A stretch of 51,756 nt of DNA, from the IMG/VR virus record IMGVR_UViG_3300042015_000013, positions 1 to 51,756 of that record; one strand, 5' to 3'. The notes under the pieces were generated by a model that saw nothing but the letters and a program-made list of their open reading frames with translations, was not told the DNA's origin and did no database searches. The position numbers and the translations under genes were made by a program. Each line of letters starts with the position of its first letter. The first letter of the stretch is position 1. This stretch comes from a virus. Of the stretch, positions 16,093 through 21,942 are shown in pieces.

Positions 16093-16278
16093 ATGATACA
16101 AAAATTAATTTTAGACCTTATCCTGGCTTACTGCATCGTGTTCGGGTTCTTAGTGACTTTCGATGTTATGGTGTTCATGGTAAAGCCAGCACCGAAAATA
16201 CAGTATTTCAATAAGCACGCAACAGTTTTAGGGCTGTTCTGTACGGCTTATGTAGTATATAAATTCTTTATACAGTAA
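16093..16278 (+). CDS. small two-helix membrane protein
   Basis: A 61-residue protein with hydrophobic segments at about 5-30 and 43-60, likely a membrane hairpin in the inner membrane. Embedded among small early genes, so host-envelope modification is more likely than lysis. Function unknown. Confidence 0.6.
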   Translation: MIQKLILDLILAYCIVFGFLVTFDVMVFMVKPAPKIQYFNKHATVLGLFCTAYVVYKFFIQ

Positions 16279-16281
16279 GCT

Positions 16282-16449
16282 ATGAAAAGAGAAATCGGGT
16301 TTTACTGGGTAAGAATAGGAATTGAATGGGAAGTATGCCAATGGGCAGGAAGCTTTTGGATATGCCCTGGGCTGGATGTGGAAGCGATGCCGTCAGACGA
16401 TGCATTCGCTTCGATTGATGAACGTAAAATAATTAATCCAAATGAGTAA
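16282..16449 (+). CDS. small hypothetical protein
   Basis: A 55-residue Trp-rich frame (MKREIGFYWVRIG...) beginning three bases after the upstream stop and overlapping the next start by 8 bases. The alternation of aromatic and polar residues suggests a small beta-sheet. Unknown. Confidence 0.5.
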   Translation: MKREIGFYWVRIGIEWEVCQWAGSFWICPGLDVEAMPSDDAFASIDERKIINPNE

Positions 16450-16795
16450 AGAAGCAGTAGATCAAAAATTGATAGATGGCGGTTTTATAGAAGGTAAAAA
16501 ATCATTTGAACACCTCGCTAAGATTATTAACGAAGAATTCAAATGGAAGAACGTTCATAAAGCCATGAAAGCCCTGAACTGGTGCTGGTACATGGGGTCT
16601 AATGTAGCAGAAGACAATAAGACTAATGATAACATGGGAATCCCCAGTATAAGCACCCTTAAGAATGCGGCCTTTAAATTGCTAAAACAGGCATACGACG
16701 AAGAAAAGGCGGTCGGTTCTGGTGGCTTCTGGGCTTACTGGGAAGACGGTGGTTTATGTTTAACCTTTACGCTGGAAGAAGCCAGCACAAATTAA
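16442..16795 (+). CDS. hypothetical protein
   Basis: A 117-residue, mostly helical protein rich in Trp and Lys. No recognised family. It overlaps the small gene before it and is followed after 3 bases by the next. Confidence 0.66.
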   Translation: MSKEAVDQKLIDGGFIEGKKSFEHLAKIINEEFKWKNVHKAMKALNWCWYMGSNVAEDNKTNDNMGIPSISTLKNAAFKLLKQAYDEEKAVGSGGFWAYWEDGGLCLTFTLEEASTN

Positions 16796-16798
16796 ACT

Positions 16799-17008
16799 AT
16801 GGAAGACCCAAAAAACGAAAAAATACAATTTGAATTAGGCAGTATAAACGCCTTAGAATGTATTTATACTAAGTCGGAAACAATCATTCCGATTATATGC
16901 GATAAGGATAAGTTACTCTGGCAATGCTTAAGAGTTGGTAACGATGCCAACAAAGCCGAGCCGATTATTCTTCACACAGACGAATTAATGAAAATTAAAT
17001 ATATCTAA
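16799..17008 (+). CDS. hypothetical small protein
   Basis: A 69-residue alpha/beta protein with two cysteines (ALECIY, IICDK). No motif recognised. Near the end of the P2 operon. Confidence 0.6.
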   Translation: MEDPKNEKIQFELGSINALECIYTKSETIIPIICDKDKLLWQCLRVGNDANKAEPIILHTDELMKIKYI

Positions 17009-17009
17009 G

Positions 17010-17183
17010 ATGAATGAATCAGAAATGGAGATCAGGAACACAATAGGTCAGCTGGAAAAATCTTTGACCATTGCATCGCGATACATGGACGAAGACACGT
17101 ACAGCGATTACTGCGACCTTACTTACGGGGCAATAGCAAAACTGCGGGCCGCCATGCATAAGGTAAGCGACGTACAGGGATAG
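17010..17183 (+). CDS. small hypothetical helical protein
   Basis: A 57-residue acidic helical frame (MNESEMEIRNTIGQLEKS...) starting one base after the upstream stop and ending 11 bases before a terminator hairpin. It is the last gene of the P2 operon. Unknown function. Confidence 0.55.
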   Translation: MNESEMEIRNTIGQLEKSLTIASRYMDEDTYSDYCDLTYGAIAKLRAAMHKVSDVQG

Positions 17184-17194
17184 ACCCAGACAAC

Positions 17195-17221
17195 AAACCC
17201 CACCCATTGCGGTGGGGTTTT
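17195..17221 (+). terminator. rho-independent terminator
   Basis: AAACCCCACC (17195-17204) pairs perfectly with GGTGGGGTTT (17211-17220) around a 6-base loop. Its 3' end overlaps operator O1. It closes the long P2 operon. Confidence 0.85.
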
Positions 17222-17236
17222 ACGTTTAAGCGTAAA
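17219..17236. promoter_or_regulatory. operator O1, 18-bp palindrome
   Basis: TTTACGTTTAAGCGTAAA has matching half-sites TTTACG/CGTAAA. Same length and half-site pattern as O2 (17261) and O3 (17676). Centre-to-centre distance to O2 is 42 bp, about four DNA turns, so two dimers could bind on the same face. Confidence 0.65.
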
Positions 17237-17250
17237 TTTATTATTTATTG

Positions 17251-17282
17251 TTTGGCGTGGTTTACGCTATAGTGTAAATTTG
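17251..17282 (+). promoter_or_regulatory. regulator promoter
   Basis: TTTG at 17251-17254, 20-bp spacer, TAAATTTG at 17275-17282. Operator O2 fills the spacer and overlaps the -7 box, so the downstream XRE-type protein probably represses its own promoter. Confidence 0.8.
17261..17278. promoter_or_regulatory. operator O2, 18-bp palindrome
   Basis: TTTACGCTATAGTGTAAA is palindromic except for one symmetric pair. It lies between the -33 and -7 elements of the promoter, a classic repression position. Confidence 0.68.
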
Positions 17283-17302
17283 CAGGATAAAACATTACAG
17301 CC

Positions 17303-17650
17303 ATGAACGAACATTTATTACGGTTAATCAAAATGTCGGGTCTATCCAGAAAAGAGGTGGGCGACAAATCTAAGGTTCCAGCTTCCCGTATGTCCGAATG
17401 GATAAACGGAAAGAAGGAAATTCAGTTCGAAAGCCTGAAAAAGATTGCCGAATCAATTGGATTTACTATCGAAGTCCATATCCTGAACGCAAGCGGAAAA
17501 GAGAACAGCACGATCGACAATAAGCCCGAAGTTATCGGCGTGACGATCAAGCCCACCGAATACCGATGCGGGTGCAAAGTTCAAGGGGCTTTATTCGTAA
17601 GGTCTAAGACGTGCAAAGTTCCACGCGTCGACCACGACACTACTTCATAA
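17303..17650 (+). CDS. XRE-family HTH regulator
   Basis: A 115-residue DNA-binding protein. Residues about 3-55 form an XRE/Cro-type helix-turn-helix: LSRKEVGDKSKVPASRMSEWINGKK, with a recognition helix at SRMSEWI. The C-terminal 40 residues include C-x-C and a later Cys and have no clear fold. The gene has its own promoter, is isolated by terminators on both sides and is flanked by three matching palindromes. It therefore likely autoregulates and may time the early-to-late switch. It could also be a lysogeny repressor, but no integrase is present. Confidence 0.85.
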   Translation: MNEHLLRLIKMSGLSRKEVGDKSKVPASRMSEWINGKKEIQFESLKKIAESIGFTIEVHILNASGKENSTIDNKPEVIGVTIKPTEYRCGCKVQGALFVRSKTCKVPRVDHDTTS

Positions 17651-17672
17651 CCACCAGATCGGTGGTTTTTTT
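17649..17672 (+). terminator. rho-independent terminator
   Basis: AACCACC pairs with GGTGGTT around AGATC, followed by T7. The stem begins at the regulator's stop codon. Confidence 0.82.
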
Positions 17673-17675
17673 ATT

Positions 17676-17693
17676 GTTACCCTTAAGCGTAAC
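17676..17693. promoter_or_regulatory. operator O3, 18-bp palindrome
   Basis: GTTACCCTTAAGCGTAAC matches the O1/O2 pattern with G/C instead of T/A at the outer base. It lies about 60 bp upstream of the terminase promoter -7 box, so the regulator may act on late transcription. Confidence 0.6.
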
Positions 17694-17749
17694 TGGGGGC
17701 GGGTTTTGACAGCATTTCCCGCATAATAAAAAGGGACGGTACATTTTAC

Positions 17750-17757
17750 TAACTTTG
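17750..17757 (+). promoter_or_regulatory. late (terminase) promoter -7 box
   Basis: TAACTTTG fits TAnnTTTG, 27 bp before the terminase small-subunit ATG. No TTTG lies at the right distance upstream, so it may need an activator. An inverted repeat, AGGGAC (17732-17737) and GTCCCT (17757-17762), brackets it. Confidence 0.6.
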
Positions 17758-17783
17758 TCCCTGAACATTTAATCACTTTTGAA

Positions 17784-18173
17784 ATGAAACGGGACAAAAT
17801 TTCAAACGATAAGATCATTAAGGCATTGCACAAACATTGCGGTATCGTTCAATCGGCTGCGACCATGCTTAAGATAGATCGTGGCACTTTGGCGGGCTGG
17901 ATCAAAGACGACGAAGAACTACAGAAGGCGCAAGAAGCGGCACGCGAAGGGCTACTGGACGAAATGGAAAGTAAACTACTTCAAAACGTCAGGGACGGCA
18001 AAGAAGCCAGCATTATATTCGGGCTTAAGACGCTGGGACGTAATCGTGGCTATGTGGAACGTATCGAATACGCAGAACACATCGAACAGGAACTTTTCCC
18101 AGACGGTAACGATAACCTCGAACCAGAACCAGACGAAGAAGAAGAAGGCGAAGACTACCTTAACGAAGAATAG
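17784..18173 (+). CDS. terminase small subunit
   Basis: A 129-residue protein with an N-terminal helix-turn-helix (CGIVQSAATMLKIDRGTLAGWIKDD, residues about 17-43) for binding packaging DNA, a central helical oligomerisation region and a very acidic tail. Size, HTH and position two bases before the large subunit are typical. It recognises phage DNA and loads the motor. Confidence 0.82.
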   Translation: MKRDKISNDKIIKALHKHCGIVQSAATMLKIDRGTLAGWIKDDEELQKAQEAAREGLLDEMESKLLQNVRDGKEASIIFGLKTLGRNRGYVERIEYAEHIEQELFPDGNDNLEPEPDEEEEGEDYLNEE

Positions 18174-18175
18174 TT

Positions 18176-19441
18176 ATGCCGATAATCAGTAAACAGCACG
18201 TAAGCAAGCTTAACGCCTTTAAGCGTACTACCGCGATAAATAAGATTCGCGCCATGCGTAAGCGTATAAGGGTAATCCCCGGCGGTACGTCCGCGGGTAA
18301 GACTTACGGCATTCTTCCAGTTTTGATTAATCGTGCAATAAAAACCGATGGCATAGAAATTTCGGTGGTGTCTGAAACTATGCCCCATTTGAAGAAGGGG
18401 GCTATAAAGGACTTCATTAAGATAATGAAGCAGACAGGACGCTGGAAACGATCCCATTGGCACGAAACCGATAAGAAGTACACCTTCCATAATGGATCGT
18501 ACATCGAATTCTTTTCCGTGGACGACGAAGCTAAGGTAAGAGGCCCGCGTCGTAACGTGCTTTATGTGAATGAAGCCAATAATATCAAATGGGAAACATT
18601 CTACCAGCTACTGATCCGTACCGACCGCGAAATCTACATCGATTATAACCCTGTATCTGAATTCTGGGTACATACCGAAATTATCCCTAAGAAGAACGCC
18701 GAAGTCCTGACCCTTACTTACAAGGATAACGACGCGCTGGCACGTACCATCGTTAAAGAGTTAGAAAGTAACCTGTATAAAGCTTACTACAACGTCAAAG
18801 GCGACTACGACGACCCTAAGAACATCAAAGACCCGTACTGGGCGAACTGGTGCAAAGTTTATTTACGTGGGGAAGTAGGTGGTCTACAGGGTGCGATATA
18901 CAGCAACTGGACGCAAGTGGACGAAATACCCGCAGGGGCTTCGCTATTGGGTTATGGTATGGACTTCGGGTACACCAATGACCCTACCGCGCTGGTGGCT
19001 GTATGGTACTACGATGGCGAATATTACCTGGACGAAGTGATCTACAGGACGGGGCTTAAATCTGGTCAGTTGTGCCAAATGATGGAATCGTTAGGGGTCA
19101 GTAAGTACCAGAATATATTCTGCGATGCGGCAGAACCGCGCCTACGTGACGAAATCAGGGAATACGGCTTCTCGATCAGGGGTGCCGTTAAGGGTGCCGA
19201 TTCTATTAACGTCGGTATCGACATTCTACAGGGCGTTAAGTTGAATGTAACGAAGCGATCTACGAACCTGATTACTGAATTCAGGAACTACGTATGGGCT
19301 AAAGATAAGCAGGGCAAAGAAACGAACGAACCGATCGACGACTATAACCACGGTATGGATGCTATGCGCTACTTCGGGGTTATGCGTATCGGTAAACGTA
19401 AGCGCGCCGACGACGATGTGGGGGTTTCATATTCCAGATAA
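18176..19441 (+). CDS. terminase large subunit
   Basis: A 421-residue packaging ATPase-nuclease. Walker A is GGTSAGKT (residues 36-43), Walker B is VLYVNEAN (128-135, catalytic Glu at 133). The C-terminal RNase H-like nuclease shows MDFGYTNDP near 263, FCDAAEP near 320 and DDYNHGMDAMRYF near 390. It translocates DNA into the prohead through the portal and cuts it. Length is normal for the family. Confidence 0.96.
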   Translation: MPIISKQHVSKLNAFKRTTAINKIRAMRKRIRVIPGGTSAGKTYGILPVLINRAIKTDGIEISVVSETMPHLKKGAIKDFIKIMKQTGRWKRSHWHETDKKYTFHNGSYIEFFSVDDEAKVRGPRRNVLYVNEANNIKWETFYQLLIRTDREIYIDYNPVSEFWVHTEIIPKKNAEVLTLTYKDNDALARTIVKELESNLYKAYYNVKGDYDDPKNIKDPYWANWCKVYLRGEVGGLQGAIYSNWTQVDEIPAGASLLGYGMDFGYTNDPTALVAVWYYDGEYYLDEVIYRTGLKSGQLCQMMESLGVSKYQNIFCDAAEPRLRDEIREYGFSIRGAVKGADSINVGIDILQGVKLNVTKRSTNLITEFRNYVWAKDKQGKETNEPIDDYNHGMDAMRYFGVMRIGKRKRADDDVGVSYSR

Positions 19442-19451
19442 GGAATTTATC

Positions 19452-19459
19452 TATATTTG
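19452..19459 (+). promoter_or_regulatory. promoter -7 box
   Basis: TATATTTG, 11 bases after the terminase stop, with TTTC 23 bp upstream as a weak -33. It would drive the signal-peptide gene at 19485. Confidence 0.6.
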
Positions 19460-19484
19460 CATAATATTAATTAAATCTATAACC

Positions 19485-19922
19485 ATGAAAAAAATTCTTC
19501 TTATTGCTGTATTGGGGCTTATGACGACCATGTCGTTCGGTCAGTCAAACTTCAAACTATCAAACGGCGAAGGCTATCTTAAGAGTACCTTCACGCACCC
19601 AGCTACGGACACGATCACGAATTCAACTACCAAAAACCTGTATGTACAGGTAGATGGTTTTCAGGATGCCATAACCATCCAGCCGACGTTCGTTAAAATA
19701 TCGGGTACGGCTGCGGCAACTGCGAAGCTACAGGGTAGCGTCGACAATGTGGCTTACACAGATGTAGCTGGCGCAAGTTCTTACACCGTGACCGACGTAG
19801 CGACCCAGACCACGGCATGGGTAGTCACGAATTCGCCGTATCGCTTTTATAGGGTAAACATAGTCCCTACAGGCACGCAATCGGTAAAGGTTACAGCCCC
19901 CGTTATAGTACGAAAACGGTAG
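19485..19922 (+). CDS. secreted beta-rich protein with signal peptide
   Basis: A 145-residue protein starting MKKILLIAVLGLMTTMSFGQ, a standard signal peptide with cleavage before Gln20, as common in Bacteroidetes. The mature part is Thr/Val/Ala-rich and beta-rich. I start at 19485; the longer frame lies inside terL. It sits between terminase and head genes. It may be a virion decoration exposed after export, or a secreted factor; neither is proven. Own promoter upstream. Confidence 0.75.
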   Translation: MKKILLIAVLGLMTTMSFGQSNFKLSNGEGYLKSTFTHPATDTITNSTTKNLYVQVDGFQDAITIQPTFVKISGTAAATAKLQGSVDNVAYTDVAGASSYTVTDVATQTTAWVVTNSPYRFYRVNIVPTGTQSVKVTAPVIVRKR

Positions 19923-19946
19923 GTTACGAAAAGAAGATCTTTTTTG

Positions 19947-19954
19947 TATCTTTG
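19947..19954 (+). promoter_or_regulatory. promoter -7 box for the putative sRNA
   Basis: TATCTTTG fits TAnnTTTG. The -33 region is weak (TTAC 19 bp upstream). The expected start is near 19958, about 65 bases before a terminator. Confidence 0.55.
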
Positions 19955-19957
19955 CCC

Positions 19958-20023
19958 CATCATGTTACTTTAATTGGTTGGTAATTTGGGTTAAGCCACT
20001 TCCAGAAATGGGGTGGCTTTTTC
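19958..20023 (+). ncRNA. putative trans-acting antisense small RNA
   Basis: A non-coding stretch between a -7 box and a terminator. Bases 19965-19980 (TTACTTTAATTGGTTG) are the exact reverse complement of the P1 early leader at 4110-4125. Bases 19973-19992 match the P2 early leader (8482-8501) at 17 of 20 positions, and 19980-19988 match the leader at 4432-4440. The terminator hairpin forms the 3' end. The arrangement (promoter, unstructured pairing region, terminator) is that of a bacterial base-pairing sRNA. Its existence as a transcript is inferred. Confidence 0.5.
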
Positions 20024-20024
20024 T
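19993..20024 (+). terminator. terminator hairpin
   Basis: AAGCCACTTCCA pairs with TGGGGTGGCTT (one bulge, one G-T pair) followed by a T run. ATGGGG in its 3' arm could instead pair with CCCCAT at 19955-19960, giving an alternative fold. Confidence 0.72.
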
Positions 20025-20052
20025 ATTAGTACGGATAATATCATTTTTCTTA

Positions 20053-20060
20053 TACCTTTG
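20053..20060 (+). promoter_or_regulatory. late structural promoter -7 box
   Basis: TACCTTTG fits TAnnTTTG; a TTAG lies 23 bp upstream. It would start the transcript for the structural gene at 20129. Confidence 0.6.
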
Positions 20061-20066
20061 TAAGCG

Positions 20067-20087
20067 TATTGCCACGGGAACGCAATA
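20067..20087 (+). other. 5' leader stem-loop
   Basis: TATTGC (20067-20072) pairs with GCAATA (20082-20087) around a 9-base loop, right at the predicted transcript start. Such 5' hairpins stabilise abundant mRNAs, which would fit a major structural gene. Confidence 0.5.
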
Positions 20088-20128
20088 GGAAATAAGAATT
20101 ATTTTATTAATCAAAACTTTTAATTATC

Positions 20129-20746
20129 ATGGATTGTAATTGTCCCGAACCTACAGCATTAACCAGCATCCCAGTAGAAAACTGCGTGGTTAATATGAAG
20201 CAAATCCAGAAGCTTGGATTTCAAAGGTTACAGTCGACCCCATTCTTTGACGCTACTACCGTTATAGATTTAGCAGAATGGCAAACGGCATTAACCGCAA
20301 CCGACGACACTAAAATCGTCGTTACACCACTAATCGGGGGCGACCCTATAATCGAGGCTGGCGACGCTATTACGTCAGGTGGTGGCGATAACTCAACACT
20401 TAACGGGGTAGAAGAAAACGAAGGAACGAATCCTTCTGCTTTTTCCGCGCTTTTCAAAGGACTATCGGCAGTTACTGAAAAAGCACTAAAAGCCCTTATG
20501 TGTGAACCACGCCTTACGGTATTCTTCTTCCTGCAAGGTGGTAAGATCGCCGTACTGAATACTGGCGACGGAACACCAGTAGGTAAAACAGGATTCCCAC
20601 TACAAGGAACGCCGTTCATTTCCGACAGGAATAACGCTGGTTTTGCCACTAAAGACACCCATAACATTTCCTTTTCCCTTGCGCCGGGCTGGTCGGAAGA
20701 CTTGGAAATAATTTCCCCTGACTTTAACCCGTTAACTGATCTTTGA
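20129..20746 (+). CDS. probable structural protein (unassigned)
   Basis: A 205-residue acidic, beta-rich protein with two Cys near the start (MDCNCPEP) and more at 19 and about 127. It has its own promoter, a 5' stem-loop and a long A/T-rich leader, features of a highly expressed virion protein. It lies between terminase and portal, which is not a usual site for a tail-tube gene, but none of the other genes looks like a tube protein. Tail tube or head decoration are both possible. No family match recognised. Confidence 0.6.
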   Translation: MDCNCPEPTALTSIPVENCVVNMKQIQKLGFQRLQSTPFFDATTVIDLAEWQTALTATDDTKIVVTPLIGGDPIIEAGDAITSGGGDNSTLNGVEENEGTNPSAFSALFKGLSAVTEKALKALMCEPRLTVFFFLQGGKIAVLNTGDGTPVGKTGFPLQGTPFISDRNNAGFATKDTHNISFSLAPGWSEDLEIISPDFNPLTDL

Positions 20747-20768
20747 TTACCCGCGGATAACGCAGGGG

Positions 20769-20821
20769 TCTTCGCTGTTGAGTTTGCACCAGAATTCGAA
20801 TAGAAAGAAGATCAGCGAAGA
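20769..20821 (+). other. inverted repeat in the intergenic leader
   Basis: TCTTCGCTG (20769-20777) and CAGCGAAGA (20813-20821) pair perfectly with a 35-base loop, between a stop at 20746 and the ATG at 20853. No T run follows, so it is not a typical terminator; RNA processing or stability control is possible. Confidence 0.45.
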
Positions 20822-20852
20822 ATTAGTATTAATGCAAACACCACAATTAAAG

Positions 20853-21686
20853 ATGAAAAAGTTAATTATTTTATCGGCACTTATGGGGACTTTCACGGTC
20901 GCCCATGCACAAACCACAGGAACGGAACTTAAAGCCCAGATCGACACCGACATCACGAATAAGACTGGGGCCGGTTCGATCACTAAAACGGCGGTAGGTA
21001 ACAACATGAAAGACATTGTCGATTATGTAGACCAGCAAACGTCTGGCGGTACCACCCCAGACGCGCAAGCCGTATTTGAACAGGGTTCAGAAATCGCCCT
21101 GCCTGTTCAGGTTTACTACACCATAGGAACGACAACGCCTACAGAATTACGCATCCATCCGACTTTAACAACGTTAAGCACCAACACAATAAACTTTAAC
21201 GCCCGTACAGCCTTCAATATGACGACCGAAACGGGTAATTCCGCGTTACTTAACTATGTGCCGATTATCACAAGGATAAACGGCGAACAGGCGGAAGCAA
21301 ATGGGGATATTCAGGTGGGTGGCTACGAATGGTCGGCGCAAGTATCACAAACAGGTACTGGCGCACCGATACCACAGGCAACAGCGGTAAACACTATAGA
21401 AGGTGTGGGATTCGGCGAAGACCAATATAGGGAACTCGTATGGGCGCGTACAGGCGTAGGAACCTACACGGTTAAACTTTACTACACGGCGGGTAATCTC
21501 GACGTTTCTAAAATAGCCCTATACACCCCTTATAACGTTAAGATCACAGCGAAGAACGATGGTTCGGACGGTGGTGGGCCATTTAGACAGTACACGTTCC
21601 AGTCAGTAGATAATACTGGGACACCAGCCGACGACCTTCTTACGGGAAATAACGGCGGTTACTTCAATATCAGAATTTATCAATAA
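20853..21686 (+). CDS. secreted or virion fibre-like protein with signal peptide
   Basis: A 277-residue protein starting MKKLIILSALMGTFTVAHAQ, a signal peptide with cleavage before Gln20. A helical segment follows (ELKAQIDTDITNKTGAGSITKTAVG...DYVDQQ) like the N-termini of Bacteroidetes phage fibres, and then a long beta-rich region. The upstream ATG at 20832 is possible, but 20853 puts the signal peptide at the N-terminus. Gene context is structural. Export of a fibre through Sec would be unusual. Confidence 0.66.
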   Translation: MKKLIILSALMGTFTVAHAQTTGTELKAQIDTDITNKTGAGSITKTAVGNNMKDIVDYVDQQTSGGTTPDAQAVFEQGSEIALPVQVYYTIGTTTPTELRIHPTLTTLSTNTINFNARTAFNMTTETGNSALLNYVPIITRINGEQAEANGDIQVGGYEWSAQVSQTGTGAPIPQATAVNTIEGVGFGEDQYRELVWARTGVGTYTVKLYYTAGNLDVSKIALYTPYNVKITAKNDGSDGGGPFRQYTFQSVDNTGTPADDLLTGNNGGYFNIRIYQ

Positions 21687-21704
21687 CCATTTAATACCTG
21701 TATC

Positions 21705-21938
21705 ATGGCAGAAGAAAAAAACACCAGTAAAGGGGTTCAGGGTTCAGAAGGAACCACAGCCCCAGCAAGCGAACCGAAAATCGATAAGGTTAAGCTAAAG
21801 AAGAAAAACGGTAAGGAAAACGACGGAAGGGAATTCCCTATCGCCCAGGCAAACACCTTACTTAAGTTGCCGAACTCCCAATGGGAAATAGGCGACAATA
21901 AATACCAATGGAACGGAACCGAAATAGCTAAAAAGTAA
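21705..21938 (+). CDS. hypothetical small protein
   Basis: A 77-residue Lys/Glu-rich protein with a disordered first half and a short C-terminal domain (EIGDNKYQWNGTEIAKK). It sits 4 bases before the portal gene, so a head-assembly accessory role is possible. Unknown. Confidence 0.66.
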   Translation: MAEEKNTSKGVQGSEGTTAPASEPKIDKVKLKKKNGKENDGREFPIAQANTLLKLPNSQWEIGDNKYQWNGTEIAKK

Positions 21939-21942
21939 TTCT

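Noticed and set aside
17303-17650. Lysogeny module
   Set aside because: The regulator looks like a repressor, but there is no integrase, excisionase or attachment site in the window.
17676-17693. Reading the palindrome as part of the terminator at 17649
   Set aside because: It lies after the T run and shares its pattern with O1 and O2, so an operator is the better explanation.
20778-20852. Longer N-terminus (TTG start at 20778) for the signal-peptide protein
   Set aside because: It would bury the signal peptide and starts inside the hairpin loop; the ATG at 20853 gives a normal signal peptide.
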